Below are positions 28,620 through 37,459 of a stretch of 64,000 nucleotides of DNA, piece after piece; position 1 is the stretch's first letter, and each line of letters begins with the position of its first letter. The DNA comes from DASUPK01 sp963774305 (GTDB lineage Bacteria; Actinomycetota; Thermoleophilia; Solirubrobacterales; 70-9). The translations under genes were made by a program, and so were the position numbers. Location: assembly GCA_963774305.1 (NCBI GenBank), contig CAVZEM010000001.1, positions 1 through 64,000 of the forward strand. Reading direction: 5' to 3'. Below the pieces are notes generated by a model. The model saw only the letters and a list, made by a program, of their open reading frames with translations, ran no database searches and had not been told where the DNA came from.

Positions 28620-30704
28620 ATGGCCAAGGACACCGAGAAGCTGATCCGCCAGCTCTCGCTGATCTCCTACCTCATGGCCCAGGGCAGGCCGACTTCGGCG
28701 CTCGAGATCAAGCGCGAGGTGGAGGGGTACAGCGACATGAACGACGACGCCTTCGCGCGCCGCTTCTACGCCGACCGCGCGGAGCTCGAGAGCCTCGGCA
28801 TCACGCTGCAGGTCGAGAAGCCCGGCGAGAGCCTCCAGGGCTACGAGTCCGAGCTCTACTCCCTGCCGCCCGAGAACTACTACCTGCCTGAGATCCAGTT
28901 CGGCGACGACGAGCTCGCCGCGCTGCAGACCGCCCTCCAGCTGCTGGACGGCGAGTTCGCCTACGCAGAGCCGCTGCGGCTCGCGCTGCAGCAGGTCTCC
29001 TGGGGGCGCCCCAGCCCGCTGACGGCTCCCGAGCAGTCCTCGGTCGAGGTTCGGATGACCGCCAAGGCCGACGGCGCCGAGGTCTCACAGCGACTCTCGA
29101 AGATCGAAACCGCCATCTCGCGCCGCAAGACGATCGAGTTCACCTACTACACGATCGAACGCGATTCTCAGGAGAAGCGCAAGGTCGATCCGTACCACCT
29201 GGTCTACCGCGGTGGGCAGTTCTACTTGATCGGGCGCTCCCACGAGCGTGATGCGATCCGTGTCTTCCGGCTCTCGCGGATCCGCGGCAAGGTCTCCTAC
29301 GCCTCCAAGGCCGAGCACGACTTCTCGCCGCCCGAGGATTTCGAGCGCCGCGACTACGCCCGCAAGGCCGAGTGGCAGCTCGGCGAGATCCAGGGCACGG
29401 CCAAGATCTTCCTGAAGGAGCGGATCGCCTGGCTGGTGGAGCGCGACTTCGGCGCCTACGGGAAGTTCCGCAATCCGGGACGGGGCGACGGCTCGCCCGG
29501 CAAGGGGCGGATCTTCGAGACCGAGTACGCGTCGAGCCGCCAGATGGTGGCCTGGGTGCTGCACTGGCGCCAGAACGCGACCGTCCTCGATCCTCCCGAA
29601 CTGGCCGAGGAGGTCGCCGAGCGCCTGGAGCTGCTCTCCGAGCGCCACAGAGACGACTTCGAGCCCGCCCGGTCCGTCCGGACGGTGCCGCCCGCGCCGC
29701 GTTCCTCCCGCTCGAACGGCCGCTCGGACTCGTCGATCCGGCCGGAGCGCTTCGCCCGCCTGGTGACGCTTGCCGGGATGCTGATCGAATCAGCGAAGGG
29801 CGAAGCCCGGCTCCCGGTCGCCGACGTGAAGGACCGTCTGCACGTCACCGAGGAGGAGCTCCGCGACGACATCGACCTGCTCAACGTCGTCAACTTCGGG
29901 GGCGGGACGTACGTCCTCTACGCGGAGCTACAGGGCGACGAGATCGAGGTCGACGCCGAGCCCTACGGCGACAACTTCGCCAAGCCCGCGCGGCTGCTGC
30001 CGCTGGAGGCGAAGGCGCTGGTCGCCGCAATCGACCTGTTCGGCGATCACCTCCCGCAGAGCGGCCTCGCCAGCGCCCGGAAGAAGATCATCGCCGCGCT
30101 CGGACACGATCCCTCCGAGGAGGGGCTGGAGATCGCCGCGTCCGGCGGCGACGACTCGGACGTCGCCCGCATGGTGAACAAGGCGATCGAGGGGCAGCGG
30201 GTGCTCTCCATCCACTACTACAAGGAGAACGAGGACGAGTTCACCAAGCGCGAGATCGAGCCCTATCGGCTCGCCAACGGCCCGGAGGGCTGGTACGTCG
30301 CCTCGTATGACCGCCGCCGCGAGGACGTCCGCCACTTCCGCCTAGATCGGATCAAGGAGGCCGAGGTCTCGAAGGAGGGATTCGAGCCCCGCCCGGAGGT
30401 CGAGGACATCGCCGCCATCGAGGGCGGCTGGCTGTCCGGCGAGCACGTCCCGGCGGCCGACGTGGCGCGCGTCTGGGTCTCGCCCGAGCGGGCCCGCTGG
30501 GCACGCGAGGAGCACACGGTGATCGAGGAGCTCGCCGACGAAGCCGTCGTGATCGAGGTGCCCTACGGCAGCACGGACTGGCTGCTGCGCGAGATCCTCA
30601 AGGGCGCCGGCGAGTTCGTCGTCCTGGAGCCCGAGAGCGCCCGCGAAGCGATCGCCGAGGAGCTCCGGGTGGACGCCGGCGCGACCGCCGTCAAGGCCGC
30701 GTAA
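28620..30704 (+). CDS. pafBC: PafB-PafC fusion, WYL-domain transcriptional regulator
   Basis: A 694-residue protein with two PafB/PafC-type halves, each a winged HTH plus a WYL domain. The first half has KLIRQLSLISYLMAQGRPTS (HTH) and a WYL domain with IEFTYYTIERDSQEKRKVDP and YHLVYRGGQFYLIGRS. The second half has RLVTLAGMLIESAKGEARLP, VLSIHYYKENEDEFTKREIE and PYRLANGPEGWYVASYDRRR. In mycobacteria separate PafB and PafC proteins form the LexA-independent DNA-damage activator; natural fusions are known in some actinobacteria. The ATG at 28620 follows a -10-like TATGCT closely, so the mRNA may be nearly leaderless. Confidence 0.9.
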   Translation: MAKDTEKLIRQLSLISYLMAQGRPTSALEIKREVEGYSDMNDDAFARRFYADRAELESLGITLQVEKPGESLQGYESELYSLPPENYYLPEIQFGDDELAALQTALQLLDGEFAYAEPLRLALQQVSWGRPSPLTAPEQSSVEVRMTAKADGAEVSQRLSKIETAISRRKTIEFTYYTIERDSQEKRKVDPYHLVYRGGQFYLIGRSHERDAIRVFRLSRIRGKVSYASKAEHDFSPPEDFERRDYARKAEWQLGEIQGTAKIFLKERIAWLVERDFGAYGKFRNPGRGDGSPGKGRIFETEYASSRQMVAWVLHWRQNATVLDPPELAEEVAERLELLSERHRDDFEPARSVRTVPPAPRSSRSNGRSDSSIRPERFARLVTLAGMLIESAKGEARLPVADVKDRLHVTEEELRDDIDLLNVVNFGGGTYVLYAELQGDEIEVDAEPYGDNFAKPARLLPLEAKALVAAIDLFGDHLPQSGLASARKKIIAALGHDPSEEGLEIAASGGDDSDVARMVNKAIEGQRVLSIHYYKENEDEFTKREIEPYRLANGPEGWYVASYDRRREDVRHFRLDRIKEAEVSKEGFEPRPEVEDIAAIEGGWLSGEHVPAADVARVWVSPERARWAREEHTVIEELADEAVVIEVPYGSTDWLLREILKGAGEFVVLEPESAREAIAEELRVDAGATAVKAA

Positions 30705-30730
30705 TCCGGCGCGGTGTCTGTGGCCGCCGT

Positions 30731-31162
30731 CTATGCCTGAGCGGTCTCGACCGCCGCATCCATCGCCTCCGACGGTGCCGCGCCCTGGGCGTACCGGTGG
30801 TGGATCGCCAGCGCGTTCCCATCCGGGTCCTGGAAGATCGCCTGCTTGCAGACCCCGCTGTCGATCACGTCGGTGACGAACTTCACGCCGCGCGACTCCA
30901 GCTCCGCCTTGGCCGCATCGAAGTCGTCGACGTGGAACTCGAGCGGAGTCCTGTTCGGGTCGAAGTCGATGCCGAAGGCGTCGACCTGCATCAGGGCGAT
31001 CGTGACGGTTCCCGTCTCGAACTCGCCGGCCGGCATCTCGCCCCACTGCTTCCCGAACGGGAGCCCGAGGGTCTCGCCGTAGAACTTGCGGGCAGCCTCC
31101 CAGTCCTTGGTCGGAAACGCGATGAAGTCGACGCCGTTGATCAGTTGTCCGTTGGTTGCCAT
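30731..31162 (-). CDS. VOC-family (glyoxalase-fold) protein
   Basis: A 143-residue VOC protein with two repeated modules: VDFIAFPTKDWEAARKFYGE / TLGLPFGKQWGE and TPLEFHVDDFDAAKAELESR / AIFQDPDGNALAIHHRY. Candidate metal-ligand positions are partly present (His in LEFHVDD, Glu not obvious). It may be a dioxygenase, an isomerase or a drug-binding protein. GGTGAGGAC precedes the ATG. The C-terminus is alanine-rich without the SnoaL tail, unlike the VOC gene at 4555. It lies 21 bases downstream of the SMP30-like gene on the same strand. Confidence 0.88.
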   Translation of the reverse strand: MATNGQLINGVDFIAFPTKDWEAARKFYGETLGLPFGKQWGEMPAGEFETGTVTIALMQVDAFGIDFDPNRTPLEFHVDDFDAAKAELESRGVKFVTDVIDSGVCKQAIFQDPDGNALAIHHRYAQGAAPSEAMDAAVETAQA

Positions 31163-31183
31163 GTCCTCACCATTTCATATTCG

Positions 31184-32026
31184 TCATGGATGTCCCGCGT
31201 GCGCGGCGGGCCCCTCGACTGCAAGCACCTGGCCCGTCCTGGGCTCCCTGAAGATCCCCTCCGGGCCGTTCCAGTCGGCGACGTTCAAGAACAGAGTGGT
31301 GCCGTCCTCGCCACCGAGCATGCAGGCGAAGCAGAAGCGGTCGAGCTCGACTGTCTCCAGCACCTCACCGCCCTCGCGGATCCGCACGCAGGCCTTGAAC
31401 TTGGGACTCCAGACGGCGCCCTCGGCGTCCATGCAGATCCCGTCGCCGCCCTCTCCGAGGTCGGCCCAGACCCGGCGGTTGGAGAGGCCGCCGTTCCCGT
31501 CGATGTCGAACGCCGTCAGCCTGCCCTCGTAGGACTCGGCGATGATCAGCGTCGAGTCGTCGGGAGTGACGACCATCCCGTTGGGGAATGCCAGGCCGTC
31601 CGCCACCCGCCGGGCCTCGCCGTCCGGAGTGACGAGGGCGATGGTCCCCGGTTTGGGATCTTCGCCGGCCATCATGTTGAACTCGATGTTGTTGACGTAC
31701 GTGTTGCCGCGGGAGTCCACGACGATCTCATTCCAGCTGTGCTCTGAGAGCTCGCTGAGACCGACATGGGTGACCAGGGACCCGTCCGGCTCCATCCGGA
31801 GCAGTTCCTGGCCCGCGGTGATCAGCATCGGCCCGTTCGGGAGCCAGTCGATCGAGAAGGGGAATGCGTCGACCTTGGCAATCACCTCGCGTCCGCCTTC
31901 GGGGTCGAGCGCGATCACCTCGTGGGCGACCCAGTCCGAGAAGTGGAGCCGCCCCTCGTGCCAGCGCGGAGACTCGCCCAGCCCGATTCCCTCCACCAGG
32001 AGCCGCGGTCGAGTGGCCGCCGTCAC
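31184..32026 (-). CDS. SMP-30/gluconolactonase-like protein
   Basis: A 280-residue six-bladed beta-propeller of the SMP-30/gluconolaconase/LRE-like family, likely a calcium-dependent lactonase. Motifs include LVEGIGLGESPRWHEGRLHF (metal-binding Glu), NEIVVDSRGNTYVNNIEF, FPNGMVVTPDDSTLIIAESY (Asn and Asp) and GDGICMDAEGAVW. The GTG at 32026 overlaps the stop of the SRPBCC gene by GTGA, so translation is probably coupled. The longer frame up to 32257 lies over the SRPBCC gene and is spurious. Confidence 0.9.
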   Translation of the reverse strand: MTAATRPRLLVEGIGLGESPRWHEGRLHFSDWVAHEVIALDPEGGREVIAKVDAFPFSIDWLPNGPMLITAGQELLRMEPDGSLVTHVGLSELSEHSWNEIVVDSRGNTYVNNIEFNMMAGEDPKPGTIALVTPDGEARRVADGLAFPNGMVVTPDDSTLIIAESYEGRLTAFDIDGNGGLSNRRVWADLGEGGDGICMDAEGAVWSPKFKACVRIREGGEVLETVELDRFCFACMLGGEDGTTLFLNVADWNGPEGIFREPRTGQVLAVEGPAAHAGHP

Positions 32027-32547
32027 GACCCACCGCCGGCCTGGGCGTAGCGCAGCGAGCCGGGCGTATCGAGCAGCTCCCCGGTCTCGAGCAGCGTCTT
32101 CAGTCCCGAGAGGATCATCGGCCAGCCGCCGTAGAGCTCTCCGCTGGCGTCTACTGGGAGCTGGTCGTGGATCACGGTCAGCTGGCAGGAGTCGCCGACC
32201 TTCCGGATCTCCCAGGTGACCCGCGACGTCCCGGCGGCCTTCACCTCGTCGCTCCACAGGGCGGTGAAGGTCTGCACCAGCCTGTTGGGCGGATCGACCT
32301 CAACGTTCTCGCCCTGCCCGATGTCGATCACCCCGGGGATGCCGGACTCGTATGACGATCCCTGCGTCCAGTCGGATGTGGTGCCCACCCCGAAGCTGTA
32401 CTTCGCCCTCATCTCGGCATCCGTGATCGCCTCCCAGAGGCGCTCGGGGGTGGTCTTGATGTAGATCTCGAAAACCGCCGTCCCGGTGCTCCCTTCGGAG
32501 TCGGGGACGAGCGCGATGCGATGCGGTACGTCGAATTCCTCAGGCAA
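32023..32547 (-). CDS. SRPBCC/AHSA1-type ligand-binding protein
   Basis: A 174-residue START-like fold protein: FEIYIKTTPERLWEAITDAE, a central DIGQGENVEVDPPNRLVQTF and SRVTWEIRKVGDSCQLTVIH, ending with WPMILSGLKTLLETGELLDT. It probably binds a hydrophobic ligand in a deep pocket. Its start overlaps the 3' end of the ArsR gene by eight bases and its stop overlaps the SMP-30 start. ArsR-AHSA1 pairs are common in actinobacteria, where the regulator controls the binding protein. Confidence 0.9.
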   Translation of the reverse strand: MPEEFDVPHRIALVPDSEGSTGTAVFEIYIKTTPERLWEAITDAEMRAKYSFGVGTTSDWTQGSSYESGIPGVIDIGQGENVEVDPPNRLVQTFTALWSDEVKAAGTSRVTWEIRKVGDSCQLTVIHDQLPVDASGELYGGWPMILSGLKTLLETGELLDTPGSLRYAQAGGGS

Positions 32548-32857
32548 CGTCTTCCTCCTCGAGTTCTCGTTTCAGGCCCGTGAGTCCGGAGACCCAGGGC
32601 TCCGCGTACTTGCTGACCCAGCGCTCGTAGACGAGCCGGATCGGGACGGGGTTCAGAAAATGGAGCTTCTCGCGGCCACGCCTGCGGGTGACAACGAGAT
32701 TCGCCTCCTCCAGCACCTTCAGGTGCTTCATCACGCCGAACCGCGACATCGGCAGGCGCTCCTCGAGCGCGCTCAACGATTGCCCGTCCTGCTTGAAGAG
32801 CCGGTCGAGCAGATCGCGCCGGGTCGGGTCCGCCAGTGCCTTGAACACCTCGTCCAT
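32540..32857 (-). CDS. ArsR-family transcriptional repressor
   Basis: A 105-residue winged-helix regulator: MDEVFKALADPTRRDLLDRL at the N-terminus, then the recognition region LSALEERLPMSRFGVMKHLK, and the wing LVVTRRRGREKLHFLNPVP. No typical metal-binding CxxD motif is visible, so it may sense an organic ligand. The ATG at 32857 matches the usual start of the group; the frame is open to 32887. It is the first gene of the ArsR-SRPBCC-SMP30-VOC operon and is divergent from the MBL gene. Confidence 0.92.
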   Translation of the reverse strand: MDEVFKALADPTRRDLLDRLFKQDGQSLSALEERLPMSRFGVMKHLKVLEEANLVVTRRRGREKLHFLNPVPIRLVYERWVSKYAEPWVSGLTGLKRELEEEDVA

Positions 32858-32871
32858 GTGGATGAGTATAG

Positions 32872-32887
32872 GTGACCTTTTAGTCAC
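32872..32887. promoter_or_regulatory. Dyad GTGAC-N6-GTCAC, likely ArsR operator
   Basis: GTGACCTTTTAGTCAC lies in the 58-bp gap between the divergent ArsR and MBL genes, 15 bases upstream of the ArsR start. Position and symmetry fit an autoregulatory operator that could also affect the MBL gene. Confidence 0.55.
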
Positions 32888-32915
32888 ATGTCAAGAGCAG
32901 TCAGAATGATCGTTC

Positions 32916-33626
32916 ATGCCGATCGACGTCGAGCGCGTCACCGCACCCAATCCCGGGCCGATGACGCTGGAGGGCACCAACACCTACGTGCTCGGCCGAG
33001 ATCCCGCCGTGGTGATCGATCCCGGCCCGGACGACGCGGGGCACATCGAGGCCGTGCGCCGGGCGGCCGAGGCGCGCGGCGGCATCGGAGCGGTGCTGCT
33101 GACGCACGGCCACGGCGACCACAGCGACGGCATCGAAGCGCTCGGCGTCGAGCCGACCCCGGTCTCGGGCGGCCAGAGGGTCGCCGGCCTCGAGGCGATC
33201 GCCACGCCCGGGCACGCAGCGGATCACTTCTGCTTCGTGACCGGGAGCGCCTGCTTCACGGGGGACCTGATCCTCGGAGAGGGGTCGACCATCGTCGGGC
33301 CGAGCGACATGGGCGGATCGCTGTCCGACTACATGCGCTCGCTGGAGCGGCTGCAGGCTCTGGACCTGGAGGTTCTCTACCCCGGCCACGGGCCGGAGGT
33401 TCGCGATCCGGGGGCGAAGATCGCCGAGTACATCGAGCACCGGATGATGCGCGAGCGCCGCCTGGTCGCCGCCCTGGACCGAGGCGAGCGGTCTCGGGCC
33501 GCCCTGCTCGACGAGGTCTGGGACGACGTGCCCGAGCAGCTGCGCGGCGCCGCGGCGATCGCGATGCAGGCGCACCTCGAGAAGCTGCAGGACGAGGGGC
33601 GTCTGCCCGGCGATCTGCGCGACTGA
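32916..33626 (+). CDS. MBL-fold metallo-hydrolase (LACTB2-like)
   Basis: A 236-residue metallo-beta-lactamase-fold hydrolase. The metal ligands are LLTHGHGDHSDG (HxHxDH), TPGHAADHF (third His), FTGDLILGEG (bridging Asp) and LYPGHGPEV (last His). A C-terminal helical extension (AIAMQAHLEKLQDEGRLPGD) acts as a lid in LACTB2-type enzymes. It may be a hydrolase for thioesters or an endoribonuclease-like enzyme; the substrate cannot be told. It is transcribed away from ArsR. Confidence 0.92.
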   Translation: MPIDVERVTAPNPGPMTLEGTNTYVLGRDPAVVIDPGPDDAGHIEAVRRAAEARGGIGAVLLTHGHGDHSDGIEALGVEPTPVSGGQRVAGLEAIATPGHAADHFCFVTGSACFTGDLILGEGSTIVGPSDMGGSLSDYMRSLERLQALDLEVLYPGHGPEVRDPGAKIAEYIEHRMMRERRLVAALDRGERSRAALLDEVWDDVPEQLRGAAAIAMQAHLEKLQDEGRLPGDLRD

Positions 33627-33659
33627 CCGCCGGATCTCGGCCCCTGGTATGAACCTCTG

Positions 33660-36080
33660 ATGGGCATCGATGCAGGCAGACTGCTGCGCGGGGGCGCCAA
33701 GGGCATGGGGATCGGGAGCGCGCTCTTCGGCGCGACGGCCGCCGGCCTCTGGTGGCGGCTCTTCCGGCAGCCCCTGCCGCGGACGAAGGGATGCCTGACC
33801 GTCAGAGGGCTCGAGGGCCGGGTGGAGATCGCGCGCGATCGCTGGGGAATGCCGACCGTGCGGGCCGGGTCGGCCGCCGACCTCTGGTTCGGGCAGGGCT
33901 TCTGCCACGGTCAGGACCGGCTCTGGCAGATCGACATCCAGCGCCGGATCTGCTCGGGCCGGGTGTCGGAGATCGCCGGCCGTGCCGGCCTTCCCGTCGA
34001 CCGCCTGATGCGCACCCTCGGCCTGCGCCGAATCGCCCTGCAGGAGGAGGCGGAGCTCGACAGCGGGCTCCGCCCGCTCCTCGACGCCTACTGCGCCGGC
34101 GTCAACGAGGCGGTGCGCACCGCGTCCGCGCCGCCGCCCGAGCTCCAGCTCCTGCGCCTCGAGTTCGAGCCGTGGCGGCCCGCCGACATGCTCGCCGGAG
34201 GCAAGCTCCTCTCCTTCGGGCTCTCGACGAACTGGGAGCGGGAGCTGCTGCGGGCCGACCTCGTCCGGGAACTGGGCGAGGAGCGCGCGGCCAAGATCGA
34301 CCCGACCTATCCGAAGGGCAACCCGGTCGTGCTGCGGCCCGGGCACGGCTTCGACGGCGACGGCCTCGGGCTGGCCGAGCAGATCGGGCGCGTCCGCGAC
34401 CAGATCGGCCTCGCCGCGGCCGCGAGCGGCTCCAACAACTGGGCGGTGAGCCCGACGCGCTCCGCGACGGGCGGCGCCCTGCTCGCCGGCGACCCGCACC
34501 TGCCCAGCGGCATGCCTGGGGTCTGGTACGAGATCGGCCTCGAGCTCGACGGGCGGTGGTGCCGCGGCGCCTCGATCCCGGGGCTGCCAGGGATCTCGCT
34601 GGGCCAGAACAACGACGTCGCCTTCGCTTTCACCAACGTGATGGCGGACGTTGAGGATCTGTTCGTCGAGCGGATCGAGGGCGAGAGCTACGAGTTCCAG
34701 GGCGAGCAGCGCCCGCTCGAGATCGTCGAGGAGCTGATCTCGATCCGCGGGCAGGACCAACCCGAGCGCCACGCGGTTCGCCTCACCCACCACGGGCCGA
34801 TCGTCAACCAGGCTCTTGGGGCGGACGACGAGCAGCCGCTCGCCCTGCGCTGGGCCGCGCTCGATGAGCCATCGATCTCCTATGCCCACGTCGGGGTGCT
34901 GGAGCCGACCAGTGGGCCGGAGCTGGTCGAGATGCTCCGCACCGTGACGATGCCGGTCTCCAACCTGGTCTGGGCCGACCGCCACGGATCGATCGGCTAC
35001 AAGCTGATGGGCCGGATCCCGAAGCGGAAGGGAGACTGTCCCGACCTCCCCAAGCCCGGCTGGACCGGGGAGTTCGAGTGGGACGGCTGGATCCCCTACG
35101 ACGAGCTGCCGGAGCTGGTCGATCCCGAGGAGGGGTTCATCGTCACCGCGAACAACCGTGTGGTGGACGACTCCTATCCGCACCACATCACCAGCGACTG
35201 GCTGGACGGCTACCGGGCCGCGCGGATCGAGCAGCTGCTCACAGAGACCGAGGAACACGACCTCGAGAGCTTCCGCCGGATGCAGACGGACCTCTACTCG
35301 ATCCCGGGCGACGAGGTCGTCCACCGCCTCGCCCGCCTGCAGCCGACCAGCCAGCGGGAGGTGCGCGCGATCGAGCGGCTGAAGAGCTGGGACCGGACGC
35401 TGAGCCCGCGGACCGTGGCGGGCACGATCTACCAGGCCTTCGTGCTGCGCCTCGCGCGGGAGTTCACCCGGGCCGCGATCGGTGACCGGGACCTCGCGGA
35501 CCGCTACCTCGATCGCGCCGACAACGGCTTCATCGCGCACGTCACCTCGCCGTGGCGCTGGCACTCGCACCTGCTGGCCCTGTGGGAGGAGGGCGACGAC
35601 GAGCTGATCGGCGGCCCGTGGGACGAGTTGATCCTGGAGACCCTGCGTGGCGCGCTCGACGACCTCACCGACCGCTTCGGGCCGGACCCGGAGGGATGGC
35701 AATGGGGCCACGTCCACGCGCTGCATTTCCCGCACGCGCTCGGCGGCGCGCACCCGGTCGCCGAGCGGGTCTTCAATCGCACCCTTCACCCCGGCGGCGG
35801 GCAGGAGACGGTCGCCCAGATCGCCTACGACCCGAACGATCCCTACCAGGCGATCTGGGCCCCGAGCTGGCGGATGCTCGCCGACCCCGCCGCGCCGGAG
35901 CGGTCGCAGTGGCAGTCGTTCACCGGGCAGTCGGGCCACGCCTGGAGCGCTCACTACGACGATCTTCAGCCGCGCTGGGAGGTGGGCGCGACACAGGCGA
36001 TGGCCGGCGAGGGCCCGTTCGAGACGCTGGTCCTGATAGGCGAGGGTGCCCGTGAGGGCAACCCGATTCAGGTGGATTGA
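33660..36080 (+). CDS. Penicillin-acylase-family (Ntn hydrolase) protein
   Basis: An 806-residue amidase precursor. The N-terminus has a weak hydrophobic stretch (GIGSALFGATAAGLWWRLF) that may be a membrane anchor. Family motifs: VEIARDRWGMPTVRAGSAAD, FGQGFCHGQDRLWQIDIQRR, then the autoprocessing site SGSNNWAVSPTRSATGGALL whose Ser starts the beta chain, and AGDPHLPSGMPGVWYEIGLE. Later segments LTHHGPIVNQALG and VTANNRVVDDSYPHHIT are also typical. It probably hydrolyses amides or acyl-homoserine lactone-like compounds. It starts 33 bases after the MBL gene, and its TGA overlaps the ATG of the next gene. Confidence 0.93.
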   Translation: MGIDAGRLLRGGAKGMGIGSALFGATAAGLWWRLFRQPLPRTKGCLTVRGLEGRVEIARDRWGMPTVRAGSAADLWFGQGFCHGQDRLWQIDIQRRICSGRVSEIAGRAGLPVDRLMRTLGLRRIALQEEAELDSGLRPLLDAYCAGVNEAVRTASAPPPELQLLRLEFEPWRPADMLAGGKLLSFGLSTNWERELLRADLVRELGEERAAKIDPTYPKGNPVVLRPGHGFDGDGLGLAEQIGRVRDQIGLAAAASGSNNWAVSPTRSATGGALLAGDPHLPSGMPGVWYEIGLELDGRWCRGASIPGLPGISLGQNNDVAFAFTNVMADVEDLFVERIEGESYEFQGEQRPLEIVEELISIRGQDQPERHAVRLTHHGPIVNQALGADDEQPLALRWAALDEPSISYAHVGVLEPTSGPELVEMLRTVTMPVSNLVWADRHGSIGYKLMGRIPKRKGDCPDLPKPGWTGEFEWDGWIPYDELPELVDPEEGFIVTANNRVVDDSYPHHITSDWLDGYRAARIEQLLTETEEHDLESFRRMQTDLYSIPGDEVVHRLARLQPTSQREVRAIERLKSWDRTLSPRTVAGTIYQAFVLRLAREFTRAAIGDRDLADRYLDRADNGFIAHVTSPWRWHSHLLALWEEGDDELIGGPWDELILETLRGALDDLTDRFGPDPEGWQWGHVHALHFPHALGGAHPVAERVFNRTLHPGGGQETVAQIAYDPNDPYQAIWAPSWRMLADPAAPERSQWQSFTGQSGHAWSAHYDDLQPRWEVGATQAMAGEGPFETLVLIGEGAREGNPIQVD

Positions 36081-36550
36081 TGCCGTCCCGGCGCGACCAG
36101 ATCAAGCTCACCGACGAGGAGCTGACTGATCTGCTCGAGAACGAGCGCGTCGTGATCGTCTCATCGAACGGGCCACGTGGCTGGCCGCACTCGATGCCGC
36201 TCTGGTACGTGCCCCGCGACGGCGAAATCTGGATCTGGACCTATGCGAAGTCCCAGAAGGTGAAGAACCTGGAGCGTGACCCCCGGGCGACCCTGCTGAT
36301 CGAGACCGGGGTCGAGTACGGCGAGCTCCGCGGAGTCCAGATCGAGGCCGAGGCCGAACTGATCCGCGACACAGACCGGGTCGTCGACTTCGCCAAGGAC
36401 CTCACGGTCCGCTACAGCGAGGGCATCGATTCGGTCGAGGGCGACGCGGCAGCCGCGCTGCAGGCGCAGGCCCCGAAGCGTGTGGCGATCCACTTCCATC
36501 CCACGCGCGTCGCCACCTGGGACCACCGCAAGCTGGGCGGCGTCTACTGA
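36080..36550 (+). CDS. PPOX-class FMN/F420-binding oxidoreductase
   Basis: A 156-residue split-barrel flavoprotein-like enzyme: TDEELTDLLENERVVIVSSN, GPRGWPHSMPLWYVPRDGEI and WIWTYAKSQKVKNLERDPRA are the typical strands that bind FMN or F420. The middle GVEYGELRGVQIEAEAELI and the end RVAIHFHPTRVATWDHRKLG complete the fold. Actinobacterial members often use F420. The start ATG at 36080 shares one base with the previous TGA; a TTG one codon earlier is possible but less likely. Confidence 0.9.
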   Translation: MPSRRDQIKLTDEELTDLLENERVVIVSSNGPRGWPHSMPLWYVPRDGEIWIWTYAKSQKVKNLERDPRATLLIETGVEYGELRGVQIEAEAELIRDTDRVVDFAKDLTVRYSEGIDSVEGDAAAALQAQAPKRVAIHFHPTRVATWDHRKLGGVY

Positions 36551-36660
36551 CCGCTCCTCATTAGTGGGTGGGAACTTGCGCCGCCCCAGTTTCGAAGCGT
36601 TTTTTGCTGGAAAGTGGCAGAATCCCGAGCCGTCTGGATGACCACTAGAAGGGGGCTTCG

Positions 36661-37305
36661 ATGCGACGGATCGCGATTGGCTTGACGGCGCTCGGAATGC
36701 TGCTGCTCGGAGCGGCAAGCGCGCACGCCTCGGTTGTGACCAGTTCCGGCGGAATCGTCTTCTACATCGCCGATCAAGGAGAGAAGAACGACGTCACCGT
36801 GAGCAGCGACTCGCTGTTCAGCGGCACGGTCCCCGTCTACACGTTCAAGGACAACGACGCCATCCCGATCTCGATCGGCGGCGGTCCGTGCGAGCTCGCG
36901 GCCGACGGCTCCGTCATGTGCCGGCAGGAGTTCGTCGGCAGCTTCGTGATCGACCTGCGCGACCGCGACGACACCGCGCAGATAGCAACCGGCGGGACGA
37001 GCACCATCGGCCCGCCGGGGATCGGCGCGCTGATCATCGGCGGCCGCGGAGTCGACGTCGAGATGGGTGGTCTGGGCAACGACATCCTGAAGGGGAACGA
37101 CGGACGCGACTCCCTGCGTGGGCGCGAGGGAGCTGACATGTACAAGGGTGGGCGCGGACGCGACACCCTGCAGACGCTGGACGGGATCAGAGACGCGTTC
37201 ATCTCCTGCGGCGACGGCAACGACGATTTCCTCCGCAAGGACGCGATCGATCCTCGCGGGCGCCACTGCGAGCACAGCAACCACAAGAACCCGTCGAAGC
37301 CCTAG
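36661..37305 (+). CDS. Secreted protein with RTX-like calcium-binding repeats
   Basis: A 214-residue exported protein with a signal peptide (MRRIAIGLTALGMLLLGAAS, cleavage near AHA). The first half is beta-rich and includes two Cys (GGGPCELAADGSVMCRQEF). The second half has RTX-type repeats (IIGGRGVDVEMGGLGNDILK, GNDGRDSLRGREGADMYK, GGRGRDTLQ) and ends with two more cysteines. It resembles the RTX-like protein at 22152 in its repeat half. It is probably extracellular and calcium-binding. Its stop codon lies at the beginning of repeat family 2. Confidence 0.85.
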   Translation: MRRIAIGLTALGMLLLGAASAHASVVTSSGGIVFYIADQGEKNDVTVSSDSLFSGTVPVYTFKDNDAIPISIGGGPCELAADGSVMCRQEFVGSFVIDLRDRDDTAQIATGGTSTIGPPGIGALIIGGRGVDVEMGGLGNDILKGNDGRDSLRGREGADMYKGGRGRDTLQTLDGIRDAFISCGDGNDDFLRKDAIDPRGRHCEHSNHKNPSKP

Positions 37306-37432
37306 CGGTCACCAGGCCGCTCCACTTGACCCAACGGGTCGCGCTTACGCGCGCCCTCGCACCAAGGGCGAAGCCCGTAGCGACTTATGTGGGGCGGCCG
37401 CTTGTGACCGCGATCTGATGGCGAAGCCGTCG
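37302..37432 (+). repeat. Repeat family 2, copy 1 (131 bp)
   Basis: It begins with CTAGCGGTCACCAGGCCGCT, whose TAG is the stop of the preceding gene. It continues with GGGCGAAGCCCGTAGCGACT and GGCGGCCGCTTGTGACCGCG and ends GATCTGATGGCGAAGCCG. Related copies are at 49091, 54207 (minus) and 54641. Internal short dyads can fold into several hairpins. Confidence 0.75.
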
Positions 37433-37459
37433 GACCTGCGGCTGTAGCCTCCCCCGCGC

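Noticed and set aside
32901..35954. 1017-codon minus-strand open frame opposite MBL and penicillin-acylase genes
   Set aside because: It is a high-GC shadow frame opposite two well-supported genes and has no recognisable domain.
33660..36080. Twin penicillin acylases as recent tandem duplicates
   Set aside because: They are about 10 kb apart and differ in signal peptide, processing site and most of the sequence, so they are old paralogues.
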